A stretch of 64,000 nucleotides of DNA from Mycolicibacterium mengxianglii (GCF_015710575.1 NZ_CP065373.1:248001-312000), one strand, 5' to 3'. Positions 18,267-27,613 are shown, counted from the stretch's first letter. Notes: generated by a model not told the origin, from the sequence alone. Numbers and translations are program-made.

Positions 18267-18902
18267 GTGCCGCATACAGCTAGTAGGGGGCCCGGCCGTC
18301 CTCCGGCAGCAAAAGCTGCTGAAACCCGGGAACGCATCTTGCAGGCTGCCCGGCAGGTGTTCAGTGAACTCGGCTATGACGCCGCCACGTTCCAGGCCAT
18401 CGCTATCCGGGCGGATCTGACCCGCCCGGCGATCAACCATTACTTCGCCAGCAAGCGGGTGCTCTACCAGGAACTCGTCGAGCAGACCAACAGCATGGTG
18501 GTCGCGGCCGGGGCCGACCGCGCCCAGTCGGCGACCTCGCTGGTGGACCGACTGGTCGCGTTCATCTCCGCGGCCGTGCAGGCAGACGAGAAGGACCGGT
18601 CGGCGGCTGCCTTCCTGGTGACCGCGGTCCTGGAGTCCCAACGCCACCCTGAGCTGAACCAGGCGAAAAACGATTCGTTGGAAGCGTCCCGTCAGTTCGT
18701 GGGTTGGGCCGTGACGCAGTCGATCAACTCCGGTGAACTGCGCACCGATACCGATGTGGCGTCCCTGGTCGAGATGCTGGTGGCGGTCCTGTGGGGAATG
18801 AGCTTCTACGCCGGCTTCGTCGGTGACAGCGACGGCCTGGAGCGCATCACCGAGCAACTGAAACTGCTTCTGCAGCAGAAGCTTTGGGAATTCCAAGCCT
18901 GA
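18267..18902 (+). CDS. TetR-family regulator (Rv0144-like)
   Basis: 211 residues. N-terminal helix-turn-helix (~18-65): 'RERILQAARQVFSELGYDAATFQAIAIRADLTRPAINHYF', given here only as the family-typical region. The rest is a helical ligand domain. Position ahead of a TIGR00027-type methyltransferase, ALDH, SDR and quinone reductase matches the M. tuberculosis Rv0144-Rv0149 order as I remember it. GTG at 18267 is favoured over TTG at 18261. A perfect palindrome just downstream of this gene (18936-18949) is a candidate operator for the methyltransferase promoter. Confidence 0.88.
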   Translation: MPHTASRGPGRPPAAKAAETRERILQAARQVFSELGYDAATFQAIAIRADLTRPAINHYFASKRVLYQELVEQTNSMVVAAGADRAQSATSLVDRLVAFISAAVQADEKDRSAAAFLVTAVLESQRHPELNQAKNDSLEASRQFVGWAVTQSINSGELRTDTDVASLVEMLVAVLWGMSFYAGFVGDSDGLERITEQLKLLLQQKLWEFQA

Positions 18903-18935
18903 GGCCGCCGCCTACTCGACAAATCTGCTAGCTCC

Positions 18936-18949
18936 CCTAACTTGTTAGG
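18936..18949. promoter_or_regulatory. Palindrome ahead of the methyltransferase gene
   Basis: The sequence cctaac-tt-gttagg is a perfect inverted repeat directly followed by a -10-like taggat (18948-18953), ~50 nt before the methyltransferase start. The spacing suits repression by the TetR protein encoded immediately upstream (inference). Confidence 0.45.
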
Positions 18950-18952
18950 TAG

Positions 18953-19939
<987 letters not shown>

Positions 19940-20066
19940 TCAGCCCCCACGGATCGGGCCCCTCACCCCCTGTCGCCCAACCGGATGGTTGGCTACCATG
20001 TGTTTTTTTGGGCGACGCCCAGGACGGGCATCCTCAGCCGGTCCGGCCGGCCAGGAAGGGACTCCG

Positions 20067-21467
20067 ATGACCATAGATTCCGCAGCGACGTCAACTCCCA
20101 CTGTTGACATCCCCGCTCTCGTGTCCGACCTGCGCAAGACCTATGCCTCAGGCCGAACCCGATCGGTCGAGTGGCGCCGTGCCCAGCTCCGGGCGCTCGA
20201 GAGATTGATGACCGAGAACGAGGGCCGGATCGCCGACGCCCTGGCAGCCGACCTGGACCGGAGTCCGTTCGAAGCCTGGCTGGCCGATGTGGCCAGCACG
20301 GCGGGCGAGGCGCGTGATGCGGCCAAGAACGTCGGCAAGTGGACCAAACGCAAGCACCGCATGCTGGAGTTCTCCCAGTTGCCCGGCCGCGGCTGGGTGG
20401 AGTACGAGCCCTACGGAACGGTGCTGATCATCGGCGCCTGGAACTTCCCGTTCGCGCTCACCCTCGGCCCGGCTGTCGGTGCGATCGCCGCGGGCAACAC
20501 CGTCGTCCTGAAGCCCTCAGAGGTGGCGCCGGAGTCGTCGGCGCTGATGGCCGAACTGGTGCCGCGCTATCTCGACAGCTCCGCCATCGCCGTCATCGAA
20601 GGTGACGGCGCGGTGAGCCAGGAGCTGATCGCCCAGGGCTTCGACAAGCTGTGCTTCACCGGCGGCACCGAGATCGGACGCAAAGTCTACGAAAGTGCCG
20701 CACCGCATCTGACGCCGGTGACCCTCGAACTCGGCGGCAAGAGCCCGGTGATCGTGGCCGCGGACGCCGATATCGACGTCGCGGCCAAGCGAATCGCCTG
20801 GACCAAGCTGATCAACTCGGGACAGACCTGCATCGCGCCGGACTACGTGCTGGCGGAGGCCGGCATCCGGGATCGGTTGGTGGACAAGATCGGTGAGGCG
20901 GTCGCAGGGTTCGAGGCCGGCAACCCCGACGGCAAGCGGGTCGTCAACCAGCGGCACTTCGACCGGCTGACCACCGCGTTGGCCGCGACCACGGGCACTG
21001 TCGCAGTCGGCGGCGGCAGCTCCGCCGCGCAACTGAAGATCCAGCCGACCGTGGTCGTCGACCCCGATGTGGACGAGCCGCTGATGCGTAACGAGATCTT
21101 CGGGCCCGTCCTGCCGGTGGTGACCGTTCAATCTCTGGACGAGGCAATCGCTTTCGTGAATTCGCGGCCCAAACCGTTGGCGGCCTACCTGTTCACCAAG
21201 TCCAAGGCGATCCGTGAACGCGTGATCAAGGAGGTGCCGGCCGGCGGCATGCTGGTCAACCACCTGCTCTTCCAGTTCGGCACCACGAAGTTGCCGTTCG
21301 GTGGGGTCGGCCCCTCCGGAATGGGTGCCTACCACGGCAGGTTCGGGTTCGAAGAGTTCAGTCACCGCAAGGCGGTGCTGACCAAGCCGACCCGACCCGA
21401 CTTATCCGCGGTGATCTATCCCCCGTATACAGAGAAGGCGTGGAAGCTGGCACGTCGGATCTTCTGA
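20067..21467 (+). CDS. Aldehyde dehydrogenase family protein (Rv0147-like)
   Basis: 466 residues, the short class-3-like ALDH form, rather than the ~490-500 of class 1/2. Cofactor loop 'GAWNFPFALTLGPAVGAI' (~123-140), general base E221 in 'LELGGKSP' and nucleophile C255 in 'SGQTCIAPDY'. It oxidises fatty or other aldehydes to acids with NAD(P)+. ATG at 20067 was chosen for the aggaaggg site 7 nt upstream. It is followed after 39 nt by the SDR gene, suggesting a shared transcript for lipid or aldehyde metabolism. Confidence 0.92.
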   Translation: MTIDSAATSTPTVDIPALVSDLRKTYASGRTRSVEWRRAQLRALERLMTENEGRIADALAADLDRSPFEAWLADVASTAGEARDAAKNVGKWTKRKHRMLEFSQLPGRGWVEYEPYGTVLIIGAWNFPFALTLGPAVGAIAAGNTVVLKPSEVAPESSALMAELVPRYLDSSAIAVIEGDGAVSQELIAQGFDKLCFTGGTEIGRKVYESAAPHLTPVTLELGGKSPVIVAADADIDVAAKRIAWTKLINSGQTCIAPDYVLAEAGIRDRLVDKIGEAVAGFEAGNPDGKRVVNQRHFDRLTTALAATTGTVAVGGGSSAAQLKIQPTVVVDPDVDEPLMRNEIFGPVLPVVTVQSLDEAIAFVNSRPKPLAAYLFTKSKAIRERVIKEVPAGGMLVNHLLFQFGTTKLPFGGVGPSGMGAYHGRFGFEEFSHRKAVLTKPTRPDLSAVIYPPYTEKAWKLARRIF

Positions 21468-21506
21468 CACTCGCCAGGATCGAGCCAGATTTCAGAGAGG
21501 AAGCAC

Positions 21507-22370
21507 ATGCCCGGAGTTGCAGATCGTGTCGTCGTTGTCACCGGAGCCGGTGGTGGTCTTGGCCGCGAGTACGCGCTGACACTGGCCCGTGAGGGTGCCG
21601 CAGTCGTGGTCAACGACCTCGGCGGTTCGCGTGACGGCACCGGGTCGGGGTCGGCCATGGCCGACCAGGTGGTCAACGAGATCAGGGAAGCCGGCGGCCG
21701 GGCCGCGGCCAACTACGACAGTGTGGCCGAGCCCGAGGGCGCGGAGAACATCATCAAGACCGCGATCGACGAGTTCGGCAAGATCGACGGCGTGGTGAGC
21801 AACGCGGGCATCCTGCGCGACGGCACTTTCCACAAGATGACCTATGAGAACTGGGATTCCGTGCTCAAGGTCCACCTCTACGGTGGCTACAACGTGATCC
21901 GGGCGGCGTGGCCGCACTTCCGGGAGCAGAGCTTCGGCCGCATCGTCGTCGCCACCTCCACCAGCGGGCTGTTCGGCAACTTCGGCCAGGCCAACTACGG
22001 TGCCGCCAAGCTGGGCCTGGTGGGCCTGATCAACACGCTGGCCCAGGAAGGCGCCAAGTACAACATCAAGGCCAACGCCATCGCGCCGATCGCCGCGACC
22101 CGGATGACCGAGGACATCCTGCCGCCGGAGGTGCTCAAGAACCTCACCCCCGAGTTCGTCGCGCCGGTGGTGGCCCACCTGTGCACCGAGGAGCTGGCCG
22201 ACACCGACTCGATCTTCATCGTCGGCGGCGGCAAGGTGCAGCGCACGGCGCTATTCCAGAACGAGGGTGTCACCTTCTCCGCCCCGCCGACGGTCGACGA
22301 CATCGCCGCGAAGTGGTCGGAGATCACCGACCTGTCTGCGGCCAAGCAGGCCGCATTCAACCTCCGCTGA
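21507..22370 (+). CDS. Short-chain dehydrogenase, 3-hydroxyacyl-thioester type (Rv0148-like)
   Basis: 287 residues. Cofactor motif TGAGGGLG at 12-19 and catalytic S151, Y164 and K168 ('STSGLFGNFGQANYGAAK'). The C-terminal extension beyond ~230 ('TFSAPPTVDDIAAKWSEI') matches the dehydrogenase domain of peroxisomal multifunctional enzyme 2-type proteins, which act on 3-hydroxyacyl thioesters; Rv0148 belongs to this group. ATG at 21507 follows agaggaag. The quinone reductase gene starts 8 nt downstream. Confidence 0.92.
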   Translation: MPGVADRVVVVTGAGGGLGREYALTLAREGAAVVVNDLGGSRDGTGSGSAMADQVVNEIREAGGRAAANYDSVAEPEGAENIIKTAIDEFGKIDGVVSNAGILRDGTFHKMTYENWDSVLKVHLYGGYNVIRAAWPHFREQSFGRIVVATSTSGLFGNFGQANYGAAKLGLVGLINTLAQEGAKYNIKANAIAPIAATRMTEDILPPEVLKNLTPEFVAPVVAHLCTEELADTDSIFIVGGGKVQRTALFQNEGVTFSAPPTVDDIAAKWSEITDLSAAKQAAFNLR

Positions 22371-22378
22371 AGCTTTAG

Positions 22379-23344
22379 ATGAAAGCCTGTGTAGTACAGG
22401 AGCTTTCGGGTCCGTCGGGCATGTCCTTCATGGATGTGCCCGACGTGGCAGGTGGGCCCGGCGATGTGGTGATAGACGTGCGGGCGGCAGGGGTGTGTTT
22501 CCCGGATCTGTTGCTGACCAAAGGGGAGTACCAGCTCAAGCTCCCGCCGCCGTTCGTACCGGGCATGGAAGTCGCCGGCGTGGTGCGAATGGCGCCCGAA
22601 GACTCGAGATTCGTTGTCGGACAGCGGGTGTCAGCGTTCACCATGATGGGCGGCTACGCCGAACAGGTCGCGGTGACGCCGGACAGCGTCGTTGCCACGG
22701 CCGACGGCGTTGACGACGCCCAGGCGGCCGCGCTGCTGGGCAACTACTACACGATGTATTTCGCGTTGGCCCGCCGCGGGGCGCTGCAGCCCGGCGAGAC
22801 GGTCATGGTGCTCGGTTCGGCCGGCGGCGTCGGCACCGCGGCCGTGCAGGTGGCCAAGGCGCTCGGTGCCCGGGTGATCGCGATGGTGCACCGCCCGCAA
22901 GCCATGGAGTTCGTCTCGACCCTGGGCGCCGATGTGGTCCTGCCGCTCACCGACGGTTGGGCGCAGGCGGTGCGGGATGTGACCGATGGCCGCGGTGTCG
23001 ACCTGGTGGTGGACCCGGTGGGCGGCGAAGCCTTCGACGACGCCATCCGGGTGATCGCCACCGAAGGTCGGTTACTGGTCATCGGATTCGCCGCAGGCGG
23101 CATCCCGACGGTCAAAGTGAACCGACTGTTGCTGCGCAATGTCGGCGTGCTCGGTGTCGGCTACGGCGAATTCGTCAACCGCACCCCGGGGGCCCAGGCC
23201 GAGATCGGCGCCGGCGTCGCTTCGCTGGTGGCCGCGGGATTGCGTCCGCCGCCGCCACAGCGATTCCCATTGTCGGAGGGCGCGGCCGCGCTGCAGTCGC
23301 TGGGTGACGGCGGCGTGCTCGGCAAGCTGGTCCTCGAACCGTGA
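22379..23344 (+). CDS. Zinc-independent MDR-family NADPH:quinone oxidoreductase (Rv0149-like)
   Basis: 321 residues. The N-terminal GroES-like domain has no catalytic-zinc ligand set or structural-zinc cysteine cluster. The NADPH motif 'GSAGGVGTAAVQVAKALGA' lies at ~150-168, and 'DLVVDPVGGEAFDDAIR' is typical of QOR/enoyl reductases. Likely substrates are quinones or enones. It is the last of the SDR-associated genes and overlaps the downstream DUF456 gene by 4 nt (GTGA). Confidence 0.9.
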   Translation: MKACVVQELSGPSGMSFMDVPDVAGGPGDVVIDVRAAGVCFPDLLLTKGEYQLKLPPPFVPGMEVAGVVRMAPEDSRFVVGQRVSAFTMMGGYAEQVAVTPDSVVATADGVDDAQAAALLGNYYTMYFALARRGALQPGETVMVLGSAGGVGTAAVQVAKALGARVIAMVHRPQAMEFVSTLGADVVLPLTDGWAQAVRDVTDGRGVDLVVDPVGGEAFDDAIRVIATEGRLLVIGFAAGGIPTVKVNRLLLRNVGVLGVGYGEFVNRTPGAQAEIGAGVASLVAAGLRPPPPQRFPLSEGAAALQSLGDGGVLGKLVLEP

Positions 23345-23823
23345 GCACCGGTGGGGTCGTCCTCGTCGCGTTGGCGATCGCCGTTGGCCTCGCCGGCATC
23401 GTCGTGCCGATCCTGCCCGGCGGGCTGCTGGTGTTCGGCGCCATCGCCGTCTGGGCCATCGTCGAACGCACCACCGTCGCCTGGGTGACCCTCGGTGTCG
23501 TCGCGGCGCTGTTCATCGCCACCGAGGTGGTCAAATACACCTGGCCCGTCAAGCGCATGCGACGCGCCGATGTGCGCACACTGAGCCTGGTGGCCGGTGG
23601 GGCACTCGGCGTCATCGGGTTCTTCGTGATACCGGTGCTGGGCCTGGTGCTCGGGTTCGTACTGGGGGTGTTCCTGGCCGAACTCAGTGTCCGCCACGAC
23701 AGTACGCGGGCCTGGGTGTCGACTCTGCACGCGCTCAAAGGGGTGGCGCTGTCGGTCGGCGTGGAACTCGTCGGCGCTCTGGCCTCGACCGTCGTCTGGG
23801 TGTGCGCCGTCGCCTTCTTCTAA
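23341..23823 (+). CDS. DUF456 membrane protein
   Basis: 160 residues with about four hydrophobic segments, including a glycine-rich pair ('GLAGIVVPILPGGLLVFGAIAVWAI' region and 'GVIGFFVIPVLGLVLGFVLGVFLAEL' region) typical of DUF456. Function is not known. GTG start overlaps the quinone reductase stop by 4 nt, so the two are translationally coupled. The gene is complete: an IS element begins only 25 nt after its stop codon. Confidence 0.82.
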   Translation: MSTGGVVLVALAIAVGLAGIVVPILPGGLLVFGAIAVWAIVERTTVAWVTLGVVAALFIATEVVKYTWPVKRMRRADVRTLSLVAGGALGVIGFFVIPVLGLVLGFVLGVFLAELSVRHDSTRAWVSTLHALKGVALSVGVELVGALASTVVWVCAVAFF

Positions 23824-23861
23824 CGCCCAAACGTGAGTTTGCCCTCTTTGTCAGGCTGGCT

Positions 23862-24329
23862 GTGAGTCAGTTAGTGGACAGGGTGAGGAGCGGTGCGGTG
23901 TCGATTAGTCCGGGTTATTCGGCGGCGGAGATGGTGGAGTTGGTCCACGAATATCACCTGCAACCTCAGGGACAGAAGGGTCCGTGGCTGGTCAGTCGTG
24001 GTTTGACGTATCACCGGTTGAGGCGGTGGCGGGAATCGCTGTATGAGGGTGACCTCGACCGTGGCCTGATTCCGCGAGAAGGTAGTGATGTGACGACTCC
24101 ACCGGTGAAACGGACCGCCATAGCCAGAGCGCGGGCCGCTGAAGCAGCGCGACACGAGGCCGAGCTCGCGCGTCTTCAGGCGCGTGTCGATGAGCTTGAA
24201 CAGACCAATGCCGCCTTGGGAAAAGCTATCGGGCTCTTGCACGACAGGAGCGAACAAGAGCCCGACACCACCATGACGACCGATCTGAGCAGTTCCTCGA
24301 CCTCGAAAACGGACTCGTCGCCGAGTTGA
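23862..24329 (+). CDS. IS3-family OrfA (helix-turn-helix/leucine-zipper half of transposase)
   Basis: Up to 155 residues; several in-frame GTG codons (23862, 23874, 23883, 23898) are possible starts. 'SPGYSAAEMVELVHEYHL' and 'GPWLVSRGLTYHRLRRWRES' form a DNA-binding domain, and 'EAELARLQARVDELEQTNAALGKAI' is a leucine-zipper-like coiled coil, both typical of IS3 OrfA. Past the frameshift site the zero frame continues as a Ser/Thr-rich tail to a stop overlapping OrfB. The main product is probably an OrfA regulator plus a minor OrfAB fusion transposase. Confidence 0.8.
   Translation: MSQLVDRVRSGAVSISPGYSAAEMVELVHEYHLQPQGQKGPWLVSRGLTYHRLRRWRESLYEGDLDRGLIPREGSDVTTPPVKRTAIARARAAEAARHEAELARLQARVDELEQTNAALGKAIGLLHDRSEQEPDTTMTTDLSSSSTSKTDSSPS
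24218..24263 (+). promoter_or_regulatory. Programmed -1 ribosomal frameshift signal
   Basis: The slippery heptamer G GGA AAA occupies 24218-24224 in the OrfA frame. After a 6-nt spacer a perfect 9-bp stem begins (gggctcttg 24231-24239 with caagagccc 24255-24263, 15-nt loop). A -1 slip enters the OrfB frame, which has no stop codon between 24224 and the OrfB region. This is the canonical layout for making IS3 OrfAB transposase. Confidence 0.85.
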
Positions 24330-25333
24330 CTCGGGCGATCGGATCGCAACGCCAAGCGTTGAAGATGATCGGCTTGTCACGCTCGACGTGGCATTACCGA
24401 TCCAAGCCCCGCCCTGCGGTGGCCGATCCTGTGCCGCAGAAAGATCGGGCTTACCCGTCACGGATCCCGAAAGCCGACCGCTCAGTGATCGCGGCGGTGA
24501 TCACCGCCGGCTGGGCGGCCGGCCAGTCAGTGGATCACTCGTTCGCCTCCTGCTGGGATGACGGCCTGATGCTCGCGTCACGGCGGTCCTGGTGGCGAAT
24601 CGCGACGACCATCGAAGATCAAAGTGCGCGTCCAGTCGCACCGACGCGGCGCTCGGGTCACACAACACCGAGGCCTGTGCCGGTACTCAAAGCAACAGGA
24701 CCAAACCAGATTTGGAGCTGGGACATCACCGATCTGCGCACCCCCTGGCGCGGTATGGCATTCAAGGCGTATTCGATCATCGACATCTACTCCCGCAAGA
24801 TCGTGGGCTGTCGCGTCGAGGAACGCGAATGCGACCAGCTCGCCGTCGACATGTTCGAAGACGCCTTCGCCGAACATGGCCTGCCGCAGGCCGTGCATGC
24901 CGACTCCGGACCGGCGATGCGGTCGACCTTGCTCAAAGATCTCTTATCCGGTCTCGGTGTCGACCAGACCCACAACCGGCCCCGGGTCAGCAATGACAAC
25001 CCGTTCTCCGAATCAGAGTTCCGCACCATGAAGTACCGGCCGAACTATCCGGGCGCCTTCGATGACCTCGACGCCGCCCGCGCCTGGGTCGGCGCCTACA
25101 TGCCCTGGTACAACCAGCACCACCGCCACAGCGGCATCGCCCTGTTCACCCCGGCAGAAGTCCACAACGGATCATGGGTGCAGAACTGGCAGCAACGCGA
25201 CGACGTTCAACAGGCCTACTACGCCACCCACCCCGAACGGTTCCGAAACCGCCCACAGACCCCAGCGCCCAGCACCATCGTCGGCATCAACCTCCCCACC
25301 AAAAATCAACCCGACCGACTCCAAGCAGCTTGA
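24326..25333 (+). CDS. IS3-family transposase OrfB (DDE integrase core)
   Basis: 335 residues counted from the TTG overlapping the OrfA stop, but the frame is open upstream and is probably expressed by -1 frameshifting at 24218. The rve integrase core holds the catalytic triad: D in 'WSWDITDL', D in 'HADSGPAM' and E in 'NDNPFSESEFRTMKY'. 'YNQHHRHSGIALFTPAEVH' is the usual IS3 C-terminal block. No internal stop or frameshift is seen, so the element may still be active. Confidence 0.92.
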   Translation: MTRAIGSQRQALKMIGLSRSTWHYRSKPRPAVADPVPQKDRAYPSRIPKADRSVIAAVITAGWAAGQSVDHSFASCWDDGLMLASRRSWWRIATTIEDQSARPVAPTRRSGHTTPRPVPVLKATGPNQIWSWDITDLRTPWRGMAFKAYSIIDIYSRKIVGCRVEERECDQLAVDMFEDAFAEHGLPQAVHADSGPAMRSTLLKDLLSGLGVDQTHNRPRVSNDNPFSESEFRTMKYRPNYPGAFDDLDAARAWVGAYMPWYNQHHRHSGIALFTPAEVHNGSWVQNWQQRDDVQQAYYATHPERFRNRPQTPAPSTIVGINLPTKNQPDRLQAA

Positions 25334-25396
25334 CAATGACCGTTGGGCGTGGAAGTGCGAGTAGAACGCACCATTTCGTCGATCTCGGCGGGGGAG

Positions 25397-26212
25397 CTAG
25401 GGGAGCAGGGCGGCGCGCAGCTTGTCGACGTCCTCGGCGGTGACGTCGGCGGCCGTCAGATAAGCGGCCAGCGATCCGTACTCGGCATCGATGGTCTGCA
25501 ACGCCGCGTCCAGATACTCCTCACGAACGCCGAGCACATCGTCGGACAGTCGGGCTTCGGTGAAATCAGCCATCTCGTTGGGCATCTCGCCGTCGAACCG
25601 GCGGCGGATCATCGCCATGATCTGCTCCCGCAGCTGCGGCACAGCGCCATTGCTGGCCAGATAATCGGCCATCACCGCGTCCCGATCCACGCCAGCGGCT
25701 CCGAGCACCACCCCGACGGTGAACCCGGTGCGGTCCTTACCGGCGAAACAGTGCGCCAGCAGCGGACGTTGCGCGCCCAGGAGGGCGATCACGCGCTGCA
25801 CCGCGCGGCGACCACCGGCGGACTTGGCGAAACCCCGGTACTCCTCGGCCATGTACCGCCTGGCCGCATGATCCATCGACTCGTCGTCGGGCTTTTCGGT
25901 CATCAGCCGCGCAAAGGCGTGCTCGTGCGGAGCGTCTCCGTCGGCGCTGGGAACCGTTTCGATGAACGGCAGCAGATGGATCTCGACGCCGTCGGGCACC
26001 AGTCCGCCGCCGTGGCGTTCGACCTCGACGGCGGACCGCAGATCGGCCACATCGGTGATGCCGAGCCGGCGCAGCTCCGCACGGCCCTCCTCGTCGAGGT
26101 TGCTCAGCTCACCGGAACGGAAAAGCAGTCCCGCCCGGACAGCGCGGTCGGTGGACTCGGTGACGTCGCGGAAGTTCCAGGTTCCACCCAGGGCACCAGC
26201 CGAGCCGGCCAC
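25397..26212 (-). CDS. ptpB: PtpB-type tyrosine/lipid phosphatase
   Basis: 271 residues, close to M. tuberculosis PtpB (276). The P-loop 'HCFAGKDRTG' supplies nucleophile C155 and R161, and D57 in 'VADLRSAVE' matches the catalytic aspartate that lies upstream of the P-loop in this family. 'GGTWNFRDV' is the PtpB N-terminal motif. The M. tuberculosis protein dephosphorylates Tyr/Ser/Thr and phosphoinositides and is secreted; here no signal peptide is visible. GTG start overlaps the fadE2 stop by 1 nt (TAGTG), so the two genes form an operon. Confidence 0.92.
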   Translation of the reverse strand: MAGSAGALGGTWNFRDVTESTDRAVRAGLLFRSGELSNLDEEGRAELRRLGITDVADLRSAVEVERHGGGLVPDGVEIHLLPFIETVPSADGDAPHEHAFARLMTEKPDDESMDHAARRYMAEEYRGFAKSAGGRRAVQRVIALLGAQRPLLAHCFAGKDRTGFTVGVVLGAAGVDRDAVMADYLASNGAVPQLREQIMAMIRRRFDGEMPNEMADFTEARLSDDVLGVREEYLDAALQTIDAEYGSLAAYLTAADVTAEDVDKLRAALLP

Positions 26213-27438
26213 TATTTCGTCACCGCCGTCGCGAGAGCGGTCTTCTCTCGGCCGATCTCGGCTCGGGCAACGGCACGCAGGTGCACCTCGTCGGGCCCGT
26301 CGAAGATCCGCATGGCGCGGTGCCAGCCGTACATCCGGGCCAGCACGGTGTCATCGCTGACCCCCGCCGCACCGTGCACCTGGATGGCCCGGTCGATGAC
26401 ATTGCACGCCATCTGCGGCGCGACGGCCTTGATCTGTGCCACCAGGTTGCGAGCTTCTTTGTTGCCGTGCTGGTCGATGGTCCACGCCGCCTTCTCACAC
26501 AGCAGCCGGGCCTGATCGATCTCGTTGCGGGACAGGGCAACCTGTTGCTGGACCACACCTTGCTCGGCCAGCGGCTTGCCGAATGCGATACGGGTGTTGA
26601 CCCGCTCGACCATCAATGCCAGCGCCCGCTCGGCCACGCCGATGGCGCGCATGCAGTGGTGGATCCGCCCCGGCCCCAGTCGTGCCTGAGCGATGGCGAA
26701 GCCAGAACCCTCCTCGCCCAAGAGGTTCGACGCGGGCACCCGCACATTGTCGTAAACGATCTCGGCATGGCCGTGCTGGTCCTGCCAGCCGAACACCGAT
26801 GTCGACCGCAGGATGTTCACCCCGGGTGTATCGACGGGCACCAGGATCATCGACTGCTGCTGATGGCTGGCCGCGTCGGGGTTGGTGCGGCCCATCACGA
26901 TCAGGAGCTTGCACCGCGGATCGTTGGCGCCGGAGGTCCACCACTTGCGGCCGTTGATGATGTAGTCGTCACCGTCGCGGGTGATCGAGGTCTGGATGTT
27001 GCGGGCGTCGCTGGAAGCGACTGCGGGCTCGGTCATCGAGAACGCGCTGCGGATCTCGCCGGCCAGCAGCGGCTCGAGCCACTGCTTGGACTGCTCTTCG
27101 GTGGCGAACAGGTGCAGGGTCTCCATGTTGCCGGTGTCGGGGGCCGCACAGTTGATGGCTTCGGGGCCGATCTCCATGCTCCACCCGGTCAGCTCGGCCA
27201 GCGGTGCGTACTCCAGATTGGTCAGACCTGAGACGGCGGGCAGGAACAGATTCCACAGCCCCTGCTCGCGGGCCAGGACCTTGAGCTCCTCGATCACCGG
27301 TGGCACCGTGAAATCGCCGGGCCCGGCCTCGTGGCGGTAGGCGTCGTAGGACGCTTCAGCGGGGATCACGTGCTCGGTCATGAACGCGGTGAGCCGCTGG
27401 TGGTAATCCTGCGCCTTAGCCGACATCGCGAAATCCAT
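26212..27438 (-). CDS. fadE2: Acyl-CoA dehydrogenase (FadE2-like)
   Basis: 408 residues. Acyl-CoA dehydrogenase blocks in order: 'FSMTEPAVASSDARNIQTSI' (flavin region), 'YIINGRKWWTSGANDP', 'GRIHHCMRAIGVAERALALMVERVNTR' and the C-terminal 'IQVHGAAGVSDDTVLARMYGWHRAMRIFDGPDEVH'. The length is that of the long-chain ACAD subfamily with FadE2. ATG at 27438 starts 'MDFAMSAKAQDY'; no strong ribosome binding site is seen there. It sits upstream of ptpB, an arrangement shared with Rv0154c-Rv0153c. Confidence 0.9.
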   Translation of the reverse strand: MDFAMSAKAQDYHQRLTAFMTEHVIPAEASYDAYRHEAGPGDFTVPPVIEELKVLAREQGLWNLFLPAVSGLTNLEYAPLAELTGWSMEIGPEAINCAAPDTGNMETLHLFATEEQSKQWLEPLLAGEIRSAFSMTEPAVASSDARNIQTSITRDGDDYIINGRKWWTSGANDPRCKLLIVMGRTNPDAASHQQQSMILVPVDTPGVNILRSTSVFGWQDQHGHAEIVYDNVRVPASNLLGEEGSGFAIAQARLGPGRIHHCMRAIGVAERALALMVERVNTRIAFGKPLAEQGVVQQQVALSRNEIDQARLLCEKAAWTIDQHGNKEARNLVAQIKAVAPQMACNVIDRAIQVHGAAGVSDDTVLARMYGWHRAMRIFDGPDEVHLRAVARAEIGREKTALATAVTK

Positions 27439-27470
27439 GACCGTCACGATATGGCACGCGGTGACACGAC

Positions 27471-27505
27471 AGTGCCCCGGCGCGAGGGGGATGCGCCGGG
27501 GCACT
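27471..27505. terminator. Strong 13-bp hairpin upstream of fadE2
   Basis: A perfect 13-bp stem (27471-27483 with 27493-27505, agtgccccggcgc and its complement) with a 9-nt loop lies between the secreted-peptide gene (minus, stop 27614) and the fadE2 start (27438). It could terminate the peptide transcript or lie in the fadE2 leader. A second small palindrome, taggccggggccta, is at 27580-27593. Confidence 0.55.
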
Positions 27506-27613
27506 GCGAAAATACGGCAATTGATGCGATGTCTCGTGCTATAGGTACCTCCTTCGTGTCGGGGATGATGGGCGGGAAATAGGCCGGGGCCTACAGGATG
27601 GGCCGGTGCGGGC

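Larger units (their letters stand above)
23849..25335 (+). mobile_element. IS3-family insertion sequence (1487 bp)
   Basis: The element carries two overlapping transposase ORFs in the IS3 arrangement. The ends fit imperfect terminal inverted repeats: left tgtcaggctggct at 23849 and right, read on the minus strand, tgtcaagctgctt from 25335. Both begin TG and so give TG...CA ends. I find no clear 3-4 bp target duplication (ctt left, atg right), so boundaries may be off by a few bases or the duplication has decayed. It is inserted between the convergent DUF456 and ptpB genes, splitting an outer inverted repeat (acgcccaa at 23823-23830, ttgggcgt at 25343-25350). Confidence 0.82.

Noticed and set aside
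23139..23861. Open frame joining the quinone-reductase region to IS OrfA
   Set aside because: It is an out-of-frame shadow of the quinone reductase and DUF456 genes that happens to lack stops and runs into OrfA.
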